From NCBI GenBank assembly GCA_963377175.1, contig CAUJNA010003746.1, positions 1-64,000 of the forward strand: 64,000 nucleotides of DNA. Reading direction: 5' to 3'. The stretch is from Effrenium voratum. Lineage: Eukaryota > Sar > Dinophyceae > Suessiales > Symbiodiniaceae. A program made the position numbers and the translations under genes. Positions 40,316-50,273 of the stretch are shown here, piece by piece. The notes below the pieces were generated by a model. That model saw only the letters and a list, made by a program, of their open reading frames with translations. It was not told the DNA's origin and did no database searches. How positions within the stretch are numbered: position 1 is the stretch's first letter; each line of letters opens with the position of its first letter.

Positions 40316-42129
40316 TCGTGGGCGAGTTGGACGAGACTGTCAAGCCGCATGTGTTGGATGAGACACCCACAGTGTTGTCGATAGGGAGAAGGTGCATGAA
40401 GATGGGATATGCTTTTCACTGGATGCCTGGTAAACTACCTTTCATGGTTACACCAAAGCAGGGATTCGTACACTTACAGGTCAAGGACGACATCCCGTAC
40501 CTCGTGAGCGATGGTAAGCTTCGGAGTAACAGGCATCGTCCTACAATTGACGACCTCAAGGAGCACTTTTCGGAAGTATTGGCATTGGTCACGAACGATG
40601 AGGCGGATCAAGATAATGGTGATGACAATGATGTCATACCCGCCGCTGTCGGTGAATCCGCAGAGGTCGAGGACGAACATCATCATGGAGCTTTCGACTT
40701 CGGACCAACCGGGGGAGCCGGTCCAGTGCGCCCGCCTCCTGTTGCTGAGGAAGTGCCAGTAGACGTTGGGCCAGTCCCATGTCGAAATGGTGACGCCGAA
40801 GCTAACAAGGAAGAGGTTGACGAGGATGATCCAGATGCTGGAATCGAAGTCGATGTGTACGAAGGGTCATCGATCAAAAGGAAAGTGGGAGTCCTCAAGA
40901 GGGACGCCAACTCCATTTCTCAATTGTTTACCCACAGGTATCGAAACCCTTTCTGTGAATCGTGCGTCAAGGCAAAGATGAGACACTTCAGATCAAGGAC
41001 GGGAGCCTTCAAGAGGGAGGTAAAGACGTTCGGGGACCTGGTGACGTTCGATTTCGTGACGGCATCAGGAGACCATGAGGTGGAAGGCAGGTATGCGCTC
41101 ATCATTCGAGACATATATACCGGGCTTATCATGGCTTATCCAACTGCGAGAAGGGATACTGACTCTGTTGTCAGAGCTATCAAGCACTTCTGCGGGAGGA
41201 GGAAGATCAAGCAGGTGTACTCGGACGATGGTCCGGAACTGATCAACGCATGCGTGGAACTGAAACTGAACCACGACCTGTCCTTGCCCGGACGACCGCA
41301 GAACAATTCCCTTGCTGAGAGAACAAATCAATTCATCATTGACCAGACTTCGGCCTGTCTTGTACATGCCGGTCTACCCACGTGCTACTGGGCGCAGGCC
41401 ATCACCACGCTGTGCCACTTGATGAACGTCGAAGAGGTGAATGGATCAAGCGCTTGGTTGAGGCTGCATGGTGAGGAGTTCAAAGGCGAGAAGATACCTT
41501 TTGGTGCGCTTGTGGACTTCAAGCCGAGCGAAGCACGAGGGGAGAAAAGGGAGAAATTCGAGCCTAGGGGGGAAACTGGTATATTTGCTGGATATGTGTT
41601 GAGTACCGGGATGCATTGGGCGAACAAGTATCGGGCTTGGGCCCTCACAGCGTTTGCAGGTGCAGGACTGAACATCAAGAAGGCAAAGGTTCCACCTCGG
41701 TTGAGAATGCCACATCAAACGGAGAGGATGATTCTCAAATCACCTCTGACATTCCCTGTACAACAGAAGTACAAAGCTGCGAATGAAACTTTGGAGGGGA
41801 TTGAGATGTCCGTCGATGCAATCGGTCTGGATGCACGTGATCGCCTGGTCGAGGATGAGGACGTATACGAGCCCGAGTTATTGCAGAGTGACGAAAAGCG
41901 ACTGCTTGACGATGAGGTCGATCAGATCGCTGGTCTACTGCTTGACGAAGGTCCGGAGATACTTGTCGGAGATCGGGGGGATCATGTAGAAGAAGAGGAT
42001 GATAGACCGAGCTCGTCAAAAGGGAAAGGCGATGGACATGCAAAGGGCGATGAGGAAGTTGTGAAGCCCGACCCTTCCACATGTGTCAGCTGGACTACCT
42101 GGGGATGGCATAACGTACATCAACGATGA
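40303..42129 (+). CDS. pol: Element D protease tail and integrase
   Basis: 608 codons. Protease tail (residues 1-85), acidic linker, then integrase: zinc module FTHRYRNPFCESCVKAKM (about 208-225). The catalytic triad candidates are Asp in VTFDFVTA (about 248), Asp in VYSDDGPELI (about 309) and Glu in NNSLAERTNQ (about 340), with good copia spacing. After the core come GEKREKFEPRGETGIFAGYV and an acidic C-terminal part. The frame is intact where E's is broken (E has a small deletion just before GRPQNN). It ends near 42129 with a shift into the RT frame. Confidence 0.88.
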   Translation: MAKIVVGELDETVKPHVLDETPTVLSIGRRCMKMGYAFHWMPGKLPFMVTPKQGFVHLQVKDDIPYLVSDGKLRSNRHRPTIDDLKEHFSEVLALVTNDEADQDNGDDNDVIPAAVGESAEVEDEHHHGAFDFGPTGGAGPVRPPPVAEEVPVDVGPVPCRNGDAEANKEEVDEDDPDAGIEVDVYEGSSIKRKVGVLKRDANSISQLFTHRYRNPFCESCVKAKMRHFRSRTGAFKREVKTFGDLVTFDFVTASGDHEVEGRYALIIRDIYTGLIMAYPTARRDTDSVVRAIKHFCGRRKIKQVYSDDGPELINACVELKLNHDLSLPGRPQNNSLAERTNQFIIDQTSACLVHAGLPTCYWAQAITTLCHLMNVEEVNGSSAWLRLHGEEFKGEKIPFGALVDFKPSEARGEKREKFEPRGETGIFAGYVLSTGMHWANKYRAWALTAFAGAGLNIKKAKVPPRLRMPHQTERMILKSPLTFPVQQKYKAANETLEGIEMSVDAIGLDARDRLVEDEDVYEPELLQSDEKRLLDDEVDQIAGLLLDEGPEILVGDRGDHVEEEDDRPSSSKGKGDGHAKGDEEVVKPDPSTCVSWTTWGWHNVHQR

Positions 42130-44062
42130 TGGCAGGGAGGTTAAGATCGACAAGGCGGGAAGACCGTATCCCGTTGGGAAGGACGGCTTCAGGCTGATGA
42201 AGACAACGAGACCTCCAGAATACACTCCTGATGAATGGGCAATGATGAGGAAATACTACACCGAGGATGAGAAAGCCGAGGTGAAGGGTGGTGGCAAGAA
42301 GAAGAAAGACGGACCCAAGAGTAAAGAATCTGAGACTTCTGCGCCAGCTGAGACGCAGAAATTGCAGATGCCCGGTGGTAAGAGAATTCGAGCAATGCTT
42401 CGAAACCGCTGGGGTGGAGTTGAATGGCAGTACAATTGGGGATTGCGGAAGAACGTGTCAAAGATCAAGAACCCACAGGATGGGAAACAATTGGCTGAGC
42501 TTGATTGGGTCAGGATAGTTGTAAGTCCTGTTGACGGAGTGGTTGTTCTCATGGATTCCAAGCAATCCCAAGACGTCGTGAGACGGAATGTTCAGCTTGA
42601 GAAAGAATTTGTGTGTCTGGTCGTCATATATGCCTGGAAGTTCAAATCTGAGGAGCGATCGAAGTTGACTCCAAATTGGACGAAGGCGGTTGCGTCAGTC
42701 ATTGAGCGTCAGAGAGACGAAGCTGAACTGATATCGGGTACGGATCCTGCGGATGACACGCAGACAGATTTTACCTCGTACGAATGGGAGGAGTCTGCTG
42801 AGGTAGTCTCAGGAAAAGTACCGCTCGCGTTGCCCGCAATAGGAGAAGATGGCGAAGCTAAGAAGTACCCATCGATGCCGTGCGTGACCTCTGAGCTAAT
42901 ACAGCACAGAGAGAAAGCCGCGAAAGTTGTTCGATTCTTCGATGCATTGGTGGCCAGGCCGGTTGGCCGAAAAGAGATGTTGACCAACCCTGATGCCCTG
43001 GCGTCCATGAAGAAAGAATGGTCGGGATTAATCGACCAGGGCGTCTTCGACCTTGGTGCAGTGCGTGAATATGACGCTGTGGTCAAGGAGGCAAAAGCGA
43101 AAGGGGAAGAGATACATATGGCTCGCGCACATGGCATTTGCGTTGAAAAGCACTCACAGTTGCCTGTTGGCGATCCCAAGAGAAAGTTCAAATGTAGAGG
43201 CGTGTTGCTGGGGAACCAAGTGAAGAATCAAAGCTTTGAAGCTGCGATGTTTCAAGACCTGGGGAACTCTCCTGCTTCGTTTGAGGCCTCGCGCTGGGCG
43301 GACTTCTTGGGTTGTCATGATGGTTGGGATGTGCAGATGGCCGACGCTGTGCAAGCGTATATTCAGGCCACACTGACGCCATGTTGGATAGAATTGCCAC
43401 CTGAGGCTGTGCCGAGTGAATGTAATTGGGGTAAGTACAGGAGGCCAGTTGTTCCACTGAGGAAGGCACTGTATGGACATCCTGATGCGGGAACATTTTG
43501 GGAGCAGCACTGTGATGAATCAGTGCGCGCCGTTGGCTTTGAACCCATCGGTGAGGAATGGCCGTCAGTGTACATTCATGAAAAGCTCCAACTTGTTCTG
43601 GTTGTGTATGTTGATGACTTCAAAATGGCAGGGCCACAGAAGAACTTTGCCCAGGGATGGAGCATGTTGCGTACACGTTTGAAGATTGAACCCGAGACTG
43701 GACTTGACATGTACCTTGGTTGTAATCAGAGTAAGGGAAACGTCACACTCGGGAATGGACACCGCGTCACAATGGTGACCTATGACATGGAACAGTTCCT
43801 ACGTTCCTGTGTCGACCGCTATCTTGAGGTGGCGGGCGACGTAAAGTTGAATAAGGTCGTCACACCTGAGTTGCATGAAGAAACAAAGAATCACGTCTCA
43901 CGGAAGCCTGCAAAAGAGGGACCGTCAGTCGTGTGCAATTGGTGGAACAATCTTGTGCCCACCGACGGTTCTGCCACAGTGCCGGACCAGCGGGGAGGGA
44001 CTCCTGAGTTGGCCACGAAGGAGTACTCCCGTGCGTGGACACCTTGCTCCGCATGCCGCTAG
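42083..44062 (+). CDS. pol: Element D reverse transcriptase
   Basis: 659 codons. Residues 1-110 are an integrase-RT linker (KGGGKKKKDGPKSKE; RAMLRNRWGGVEWQYNW). RT then reads LASMKKEWSGLIDQGVFD, GRGV-type template contacts (FKCRGVLLGNQVKNQ), MADAVQAYIQA (first Asp), PLRKALYGHPDAGTFWEQH and VYVDDFKMAG (Asp pair, about 43600-43615). It runs through the thumb and connection to PELATKEYS, where a frameshift near 44030 ends it. Compared with E it keeps the frame through SVYIHEKLQLVL, where E has a single-base deletion. Confidence 0.9.
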   Translation: MSAGLPGDGITYINDDGREVKIDKAGRPYPVGKDGFRLMKTTRPPEYTPDEWAMMRKYYTEDEKAEVKGGGKKKKDGPKSKESETSAPAETQKLQMPGGKRIRAMLRNRWGGVEWQYNWGLRKNVSKIKNPQDGKQLAELDWVRIVVSPVDGVVVLMDSKQSQDVVRRNVQLEKEFVCLVVIYAWKFKSEERSKLTPNWTKAVASVIERQRDEAELISGTDPADDTQTDFTSYEWEESAEVVSGKVPLALPAIGEDGEAKKYPSMPCVTSELIQHREKAAKVVRFFDALVARPVGRKEMLTNPDALASMKKEWSGLIDQGVFDLGAVREYDAVVKEAKAKGEEIHMARAHGICVEKHSQLPVGDPKRKFKCRGVLLGNQVKNQSFEAAMFQDLGNSPASFEASRWADFLGCHDGWDVQMADAVQAYIQATLTPCWIELPPEAVPSECNWGKYRRPVVPLRKALYGHPDAGTFWEQHCDESVRAVGFEPIGEEWPSVYIHEKLQLVLVVYVDDFKMAGPQKNFAQGWSMLRTRLKIEPETGLDMYLGCNQSKGNVTLGNGHRVTMVTYDMEQFLRSCVDRYLEVAGDVKLNKVVTPELHEETKNHVSRKPAKEGPSVVCNWWNNLVPTDGSATVPDQRGGTPELATKEYSRAWTPCSACR

Positions 44063-44906
44063 CGTACTAATGAAGTTGCTGTACGGTGCGCGGATTGCCC
44101 GCTTCGATTTGTTGCGGCAAGTGAATCGCCTGGCACGAAACGTGCACAGGTGGACTGACTCCGATGATCGGGGTTTGCGCCATTTGATGTGTTATGTGCA
44201 TCATACGAAACACTGGCGCATGGTCGGTTGGGTCGGAGACCCCATGAACGATGTGCACCTGGCCTTGCATGCTGACGCTGATTTTGCAGGATGTGTTGAA
44301 TCATTGCGTTCCACCTCTGGTGGGCACTTGAATATACAAGGACCCAACACGCGATTTCCGTTGTCTGGCAGCTCAAAACGACAGGGTTGTGTGAGTCACT
44401 CAACTCCTGAGGCCGAAATTGTTGCGGCCGATGTTGCCATGAGAGCTATGGGTATGCCTGCTCTTAAGTTGTTGCAGCGGATTCTGAAGAAGTCACCGAA
44501 CTCCGTGTTCTATGACGATAACAAGTATGATCGGTGTCGTGCGGTCGGGGAGAAACCCTCACCTTGAGAGAAGCCATGGTGTTTGCATTTCGTGGATGCA
44601 TGAGATGTTCACACGTGATTACATGTCCTTGGCGTATGAAGTCACCGACAGAATGGCGGCTGACATCTATACCAAGGCGCTCAATGATGGACGCAAGTGG
44701 AAACATGCATGTTTGCAGATTGGTCTGCTCGACCCGAGTTTGCTGTCTGACCCGGATACCCTCAAGGCGCTCACACCCACGTGTGATCCCATAAAAGGGA
44801 CCATGCAGACTGCTTTCGGGAACAGTTGACGGAGTACCCACATTTCCGTACACACACATTCCGATCATGCCCCCGGACCTGTGGTGGTCCGGACTGACAC
44901 CCAAAG
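43875..44906 (+). pseudogene. pol: Element D RNase H, frameshifted
   Basis: The RNase H frame holds LHADADFAGC, SHSTPEAEIVAADVAMRAM and VFYDDNK, in the copia order. Small deletions near 44525 and 44560, seen by comparison with E, break it into frames 43875-44567 and 44512-44829 (HEMFTRDYMSLAYEVTDRMAADIYTK). Coding then enters the linker that precedes the methyltransferase-like region, and is cut at 44906 by element E. It resumes at 62963. Confidence 0.83.
44902..44906. repeat. Target-site duplication of E, left copy (CAAAG)
   Basis: CAAAG precedes E and is repeated at 62958-62962. E itself has the uninterrupted sequence CCAAAGAGGGATTGCATGAG at the matching place in its own body (about 54060-54085 on the minus strand), which confirms the pre-insertion site. 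Confidence 0.95.
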
Positions 44907-45256
44907 TGTCAAGAGACGGCAAGGTGACGTCCCGTGGGACGCTATGCGCCGAACCCTCCAGCTGTAATACCAACCACGTAGAAAGGTGTATACGGACGAT
45001 GCCGTTATAGCCGAACCCGTGTAAACGTTGTAAGGGAGAAGGAATGATAGTTACAACAGTGGTCCTGACAAATGCAGCGCAAGCGAAGTGTTTTCCGCTC
45101 TCAATGCCGATCACGTATGAATGCAGCTACACATCAGATCTTGAACCTCAATTGTGTCTTGAGCCAAATGGCGATCAATGGAACTTGGTAAGCAACACCA
45201 ACATGGACCTCAGAACAGCTACCCAATTTCGGCACGGGGCCTAGAGGGTTTTAACA
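44907..45256 (-). repeat. 3' LTR of element E
   Basis: 350 bases, on the plus strand TGTCAAGAGACGG...GGGTTTTAACA. It includes the spliced-leader-like core at 45158-45172 (minus strand GCCATTTGGCTCAAG). Confidence 0.93.
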
Positions 45257-45266
45257 TCCCCCATTT
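45257..45266 (-). other. Polypurine tract of element E
   Basis: On the minus strand AAATGGGGGA ends at the base before the 3' LTR. Confidence 0.8.
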
Positions 45267-45883
45267 GGGTCGCATTGTTCATCATGCGGTCCAAACACCA
45301 CAAAACGTTCCACTGGCCACGGCTTCAGCTACGAAATCGTGTCGTGCATTCTTTTACTTGCTATCGCTACACCGTTCATTCGTTGTGAAACATGCCGGGT
45401 TCGATTGTATGAAAAGTGAAACATTCATCCACCAATCGAAGCGCACTCCCATATGCAGGTGTATACAATACACTATTGTCACGTCATTTGACCACCAGTG
45501 AACAATCCAGCTGCCGCATTTGCGCATCGCGCAGCTGTCATCCATGAAATGGGTTGGCCACAAAAGTCCATCAGAGGCGCCTGCTCGTGATCAATCTCAT
45601 AGCTCCGGCAAAGAAATATCGGTGAGTAATCAATGCAAATCATAGCCATTCCAGATACCATGGACAATGCATAAATAATGAAAAGGATATCATCCACAAG
45701 GTAATAGTTCCATCCATGAATATCCAGAACGTCATAGTCATCGGAATATGTAACCATGTACACATCCAGTCATCTTGGACACATGAATTCATATCATGAC
45801 ATAAAGTCGTTCCATCGCAATAGTGTCGATGAGACGCAAACAACGGATGGGGACTAACCCACATCGTGCCGCAATCAACATCT
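45267..45883 (-). other. 3' untranslated region of element E
   Basis: About 620 bases between the last stop and the purine tract. It is AT-richer than the coding part, with CAT/ATG-rich runs (45620-45800). No frame or domain is supported. Confidence 0.6.
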
Positions 45884-46951
45884 TCACGACGCATACCTGT
45901 CCCCAATGGACAGCCTGTGAGTGCGTCGACGGAACTCCTCGTCCAAGTTCTTCTGGGCTTCTCGTGCCCGGACACACTTCTTGTTGTAGTCCTCTGGCAA
46001 CCAGTGCCCTTTCCGAAGGCACCAATCCAGCAGGGGTGTGTCGCATTTGTTCGGGTCGACGGCCGAGATGATGGCGCTCACGTTGACCGTGTAACCATGT
46101 TTGCCAAGGTTCAGGCCATCCCTCACGAATGATATATACTTACAGTTGAAAGCTAGTGCAAAACATCTGAAAATAATATCACCCACCGGGTGCACTCGGT
46201 CCTTGACCAGGAGCTTCATTTCTTCCTTGGTGACATCGAGGATTCTCGCTGCAATCCACAGCTTGTAGAATGTGTATAGTCCCTCGCATTTGCACACCAT
46301 CATACGAATATATTCGTCACGCTCCTCAACCGATCGGAAGGCTCTTGTCCGAACATTCTCCGATTGAGAAATCTTCGTTATTGTTGATGGCAAAAGTATA
46401 CCTTCCTGATCGTGCTCGGTGATGTTGGGGTACCTCTTGAAGTCATTGTGATAAGGGCAGCCCGGCCTCCCTTCGAGTCCGGCATTCATCGTTCTCTCCT
46501 CACCACCTTCAAACATCCCCCACATCTTGGACATCTGGAGTGCGATAAATCCTGCCATGTACTGAGCCTCACGCGGCTCATCAAGGCAGATCGCCATCCG
46601 CTGGGAACTTATAATATCCCGTGACGCCAGATCAGTGTCGCGATAATGCCAACCGCTGTCCTCCTCTTCTGACGCATAGCCGGATGTAAATCCCTGCGTG
46701 TCCATGTCGTCATCTTCTCCCGGAACTTCCTCCGCTTCGTCTTCATCCTCCTGTGCCGCCGCATCGTGGTTGGCTTCTTCCTGTGCACGCCTGGCATCTC
46801 CCGAGACGTTGGGGTTTTGGTTGTCCTCCTCGTCATCGGAGTTGATGTGGATGTAGTACCTCCCGGTGGAGATCAGTTGCGCCTCGCACTCCAGGCATAA
46901 GCAGAAGCAGGTGGGGATCGCGGTCATATCCGGCACCTCAGTCCTTCCCAT
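45884..46951 (-). CDS. Element E last frame: acidic protein of unknown function
   Basis: 355 codons at the 3' end of the coding chain. It overlaps the previous frame by 28 bases and probably continues it after a frame change. Near the start is a Cys cluster (TCFCLCLECEAQL), then a very acidic stretch (about residues 40-95), then a mixed alpha/beta part (CPYHNDFKRYPNITEHDQEG; HPVGDIIFRCFALAFNCKYI; CDTPLLDWCLRKGHWLPED). I do not recognise a family. The frame lacks stops over 1 kb and its composition matches its neighbours, so it is probably real coding sequence. Confidence 0.65.
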   Translation of the reverse strand: MGRTEVPDMTAIPTCFCLCLECEAQLISTGRYYIHINSDDEEDNQNPNVSGDARRAQEEANHDAAAQEDEDEAEEVPGEDDDMDTQGFTSGYASEEEDSGWHYRDTDLASRDIISSQRMAICLDEPREAQYMAGFIALQMSKMWGMFEGGEERTMNAGLEGRPGCPYHNDFKRYPNITEHDQEGILLPSTITKISQSENVRTRAFRSVEERDEYIRMMVCKCEGLYTFYKLWIAARILDVTKEEMKLLVKDRVHPVGDIIFRCFALAFNCKYISFVRDGLNLGKHGYTVNVSAIISAVDPNKCDTPLLDWCLRKGHWLPEDYNKKCVRAREAQKNLDEEFRRRTHRLSIGDRYAS

Positions 46952-49512
46952 GTCTCATCATTCAGGATGACGACTTTGCTGATTTCGTCCCTGACCTCGT
47001 TGACCTGCGCATTGAACTCCTCCATCTCGTTGTTTCGATAGAGTTCGCAGGCACGATCAACCATGTCTATGATGTAGTGCAGATTATCGGCACCTGTCTC
47101 GGTCTCCGGCATCCTCTCGCTGATCTTTGTGACGTTCTGGAGGAACATCGCAGCCGACTCTTGGGATGAGTTGACGAAGCCAGGGCAGATCTCGTTCTCC
47201 ACACACTTCGAGTACGCCCTCTTGATGTCAACGTACTCCAGGCGTTTCCCTCCGTTGCTCTTGCCAATCCAAATGGACTTGACCTCATAGAACGGGATCA
47301 CGTCAAAGACCATGAATGTCCCATTTGCCGCGACTCCAGCTCCATACCGCGCGAGGGTTGCACTGGGAATGTAGATGATCGCAATCGGATCCCCCTTCCT
47401 TACGTTCCGCAGCGTCACCTTCGTTGCCACGTTCATCTCATCCCATGGAGCGAACGCTCCGAAGTGCAGTGCTAGCCTGTTACCGCCATCGATTCCGCCG
47501 GGGACTAACCCACAGCGTACGATGCTTGGCAGATTTTCCACATACGTCACATGGAATGCTCCTCCGAGAGAATCACCCATCCTTGCGGAATACCTATTTG
47601 CCAGTGCGGATGAGCTCATGAATCCAAAATCACTGTGACCAGTTGTGACTCGGATGCACCAAGGTCTGTACCATCCATCGCATCTGTTGAACATCCTGTC
47701 GATGTCGTCCCGATCCATGCCAGCTTTGGTCATTTCCTCCCTGGCCGCCCTGGTGTCGTTCGGGTTCATGATGCTTGGAAACCTTGCTGCCAGGACCTGG
47801 AATCTCGATTTCTTGCTTCCAGATTCCTGCCACTTGATCACCTCCATGATGCCCATGTATCGTTTCGCTCTCGAGGTGTATGGTGGGAATATGTCGTTGT
47901 TCCGGTCGTCAATGACTGCATCAATGTCGACCCATCCACCTTCGTCGCACCTGAAAGCACTTCCTCGGCAGCTGCCGATCTTGTGTCGAAGGACTCTGCA
48001 TAGGTCGTGAGATAGCTGGTTTGCTTGGTCTTTCGTAGCAAATACCGAGCGATCATCGCCAATCCTGCATAGTGGAGCACCGTCAAAAGGAGCAACGCAG
48101 AAATTGACACTCTTGCCAAGCTGCATCACGTCCACCTGCTCAAGGATGGCACCTTTGGGAAAGTATCTGGGGTCAACGATGGACGCATACGCCCATGGCA
48201 AGTGCACATCACTCACGTCGCCATACTTCGGGATGTAGCACGGGATGGTATCACATCCCATCTCAAGCGTCTTCTTGAATGTCCTGTTGTCCCCGCACGG
48301 GTTGTAGGTGAGGTCCACGCCACCGCATTGTAGCTCTCCTCCCTCAGCCGTGTCAGCCATCTCCACCAAGTTGATGGTATAGCTATACATCTCGATTGTT
48401 TCTTTCCCTGCTTGCCCTCCTCTCTTTCTTTCCTTGGACGTTGATGAGGACGGCTCCTCCGTATCCCCCATATCTTCATCAGATGAAACGGGATCACTGC
48501 TGAGTAGCTCACGGAGCACCTTCATCGCCTTCTCATTTCCAGCAGCCTCCTCAATGTCCTTGCAGTCGCCGTCGTGGGCCAGGTTCGCGCACTTCATGCA
48601 GATTCCCATTTCTCCCATGCACTTCTCCATTGACTCCAGGAATCCTAGTGCCGCTCTCCGCCCGTCGATCACTCGCTGCTTCTTTTCTTCCTTCTCAGCG
48701 TTGGGCTGAGAGCTTCGGCTCGGGTCTGGTGCTTGACCAAGACCGTCATCTTCGCCCTCCGTCGCCTTTCTCTTGGACCCTTGGGCAGAAGGCTCGGTTA
48801 CCAGGGAGCGCGGATGCCTGGGCTTGACCTTGTTCATGATGTCAAGCACCTCTTTCGTGGGCACGCCGAGCTGTGCGGAAGGTCTGTTCCGCTTTCGGTT
48901 CTGGCCCGTCGTGTGGGTCACGTTCCCGGCGAGGTGTCGTACTATTGACTGCTCGAACTCCCTCTTGATCTTCCATGCATCCTTCCACAGCGGCAGTTCG
49001 TGCTGGAAGTACGACATCACCTCAAAGAACCCCAATACCATCTCGACGACGTCTTGCAAGGATTCCTCGTTTGAAGTTTGTCCCAGGAGTTCATACATCG
49101 TTCCCTGATCGAGCACGCTCTTGATCCAGGACGAATAGGCCACGTTGCCAAGATCCTTGTCTATCATGAAGATGGACATTCTCTCCTCGACCCCTTCGGA
49201 ATTCTTGCACATGATCACATCCCGGGATGCGCACAATTGCTTCCCGTGACCGTTGTTGTAGAACTGTGCTGCTTGATCCACTGTCATGCTCACGAATCCC
49301 ACGTGGGAAAGCTCCTTCTTCAGTTTAGAATACGCGAGCTCCCGTATAATCGTGATCATGGCCTGGATGTTGTTGACGTCCACCATGAGGTTTTGAAGGT
49401 CAGGGATGCTACCACGCATTCCGCGAAGAGGCGCGTGTACATTTTCTTCCCCTCGATAGACCTCGCAATACCGTTCGTGTCCGCATTCCAGTTCGCGCAA
49501 CAGTTCACGCAA
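46924..49512 (-). CDS. Element E frame with Tpt1/KptA-like RNA 2'-phosphotransferase domain
   Basis: 862 codons. The N-terminal 280 residues are helical and unassigned; a linker holds KRKRNRP-type basic and Ser/Glu-rich parts; CMKCANLAHDGDC (about residue 300) may bind a metal. The Tpt1/KptA-like part covers about residues 495-700 (plus-strand 47430-48030): LSHDLCRVLRHKIGS, DEGGWVDIDAVI, EVIKWQESGSKKSRFQV, CIRVTTGHS, AFHVTYVENLPSIVRCGLVP, LALHFGAF. These follow, in order, the family signatures LSxxLRH, GWV, RF, IRAxQGHS, HGT and GLxP. Family members use NAD+ to remove the 2'-phosphate left at tRNA splice junctions, and some ADP-ribosylate nucleic-acid ends. HGT is HVT here and a 35-residue insertion precedes IRV, so activity is uncertain. 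Confidence 0.75.
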   Translation of the reverse strand: MRELLRELECGHERYCEVYRGEENVHAPLRGMRGSIPDLQNLMVDVNNIQAMITIIRELAYSKLKKELSHVGFVSMTVDQAAQFYNNGHGKQLCASRDVIMCKNSEGVEERMSIFMIDKDLGNVAYSSWIKSVLDQGTMYELLGQTSNEESLQDVVEMVLGFFEVMSYFQHELPLWKDAWKIKREFEQSIVRHLAGNVTHTTGQNRKRNRPSAQLGVPTKEVLDIMNKVKPRHPRSLVTEPSAQGSKRKATEGEDDGLGQAPDPSRSSQPNAEKEEKKQRVIDGRRAALGFLESMEKCMGEMGICMKCANLAHDGDCKDIEEAAGNEKAMKVLRELLSSDPVSSDEDMGDTEEPSSSTSKERKRGGQAGKETIEMYSYTINLVEMADTAEGGELQCGGVDLTYNPCGDNRTFKKTLEMGCDTIPCYIPKYGDVSDVHLPWAYASIVDPRYFPKGAILEQVDVMQLGKSVNFCVAPFDGAPLCRIGDDRSVFATKDQANQLSHDLCRVLRHKIGSCRGSAFRCDEGGWVDIDAVIDDRNNDIFPPYTSRAKRYMGIMEVIKWQESGSKKSRFQVLAARFPSIMNPNDTRAAREEMTKAGMDRDDIDRMFNRCDGWYRPWCIRVTTGHSDFGFMSSSALANRYSARMGDSLGGAFHVTYVENLPSIVRCGLVPGGIDGGNRLALHFGAFAPWDEMNVATKVTLRNVRKGDPIAIIYIPSATLARYGAGVAANGTFMVFDVIPFYEVKSIWIGKSNGGKRLEYVDIKRAYSKCVENEICPGFVNSSQESAAMFLQNVTKISERMPETETGADNLHYIIDMVDRACELYRNNEMEEFNAQVNEVRDEISKVVILNDETWEGLRCRI

Positions 49513-50273
49513 GAAGTGGGATTGAACTTCGAGTTTGGTCCGAGCACCTTCGACTTGCTCATCTGCATCTCTCTAGCGCAAAGTTCGCAGATAAACTTGC
49601 TGAGCTCCGTGACCGAATACCATCGAAGACGTGGATCACCGACATCGGCTTTCCCAAACGCATCTTGTTCGCCGTGTCCTTCATCTTGCTGTTCTTGTTT
49701 TCTCTTTGATTGTGCAGTGAAGGTCGGCTTGTACTCAAACTTCACCTTCGATTCCTCCATGTTCTTCGGGATGTTGAATCGAAGGTCGGGCTCGTTTATG
49801 CACGTCTCCTCCAGCTCACGCACAAACGCGTTGCTTGGTGCGACCGCATCGATGGATTTCTCCACCAGCAGTCGCTTCAGGAGGAAATGTTGCAGGTTCG
49901 AGCTCCCAGGGATCTTGTAGTTCTTTCCTGTGAGCGCATGGACCACGCGCCACAGGCGATCGTTCTCGGTCACCAGCGCGCCTGCCGCCTTGCAGATCTC
50001 GCTAACCTTGTTGGCGATCGTCCCCAAGTCCCCTCTTCCTCCATGGAAAGCAACATCGCGATTCACGCACACCACGACCAGGCCCTTGCATGTGTTGACG
50101 AGGTCAGATATCGCCTTTTGCAGGGAGTCGATGATGGGATTGGCGGTCACCTGCCACCCACATCCTCTCATGCACACCCAATCATATAGCGACATCCAAA
50201 TGTGCACCGACACAGGTGAGTCATCCATGTCTCGCCTCCGTCGTTCGGTGATGAGCTTATCCAGCTTCTGCAA
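49356..50273 (-). CDS. Element E frame of unknown function, joined by frameshifts on both sides
   Basis: 305 codons overlapping both neighbours. Features: KGLVVVCVNRDVAF, a helical middle (RLWRVVHALTGKNYKIPGSS), a basic patch (SKRKQEQQDEGHGEQD) and CELCAREMQ / CVNCCANWNADTNG near the end, which together make a possible zinc site (CxxC...CxxC). No family recognised. The Cys pairs run into the next frame (ELLRELECGHERYC), so the protein was probably continuous with the KptA-like frame. Confidence 0.6.
   Translation of the reverse strand: MQKLDKLITERRRRDMDDSPVSVHIWMSLYDWVCMRGCGWQVTANPIIDSLQKAISDLVNTCKGLVVVCVNRDVAFHGGRGDLGTIANKVSEICKAAGALVTENDRLWRVVHALTGKNYKIPGSSNLQHFLLKRLLVEKSIDAVAPSNAFVRELEETCINEPDLRFNIPKNMEESKVKFEYKPTFTAQSKRKQEQQDEGHGEQDAFGKADVGDPRLRWYSVTELSKFICELCAREMQMSKSKVLGPNSKFNPTSCVNCCANWNADTNGIARSIEGKKMYTRLFAECVVASLTFKTSWWTSTTSRP

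Noticed and set aside
44907..45256. 3' LTR of element D
   Set aside because: It is in the opposite orientation, is flanked by CAAAG that recurs at 62958, and D's body continues at 62963; it is E's 3' LTR.
49078..49920. 280-codon plus-strand frame antisense to element E
   Set aside because: It is a shadow of the minus-strand coding chain, which has motifs; this frame has none.
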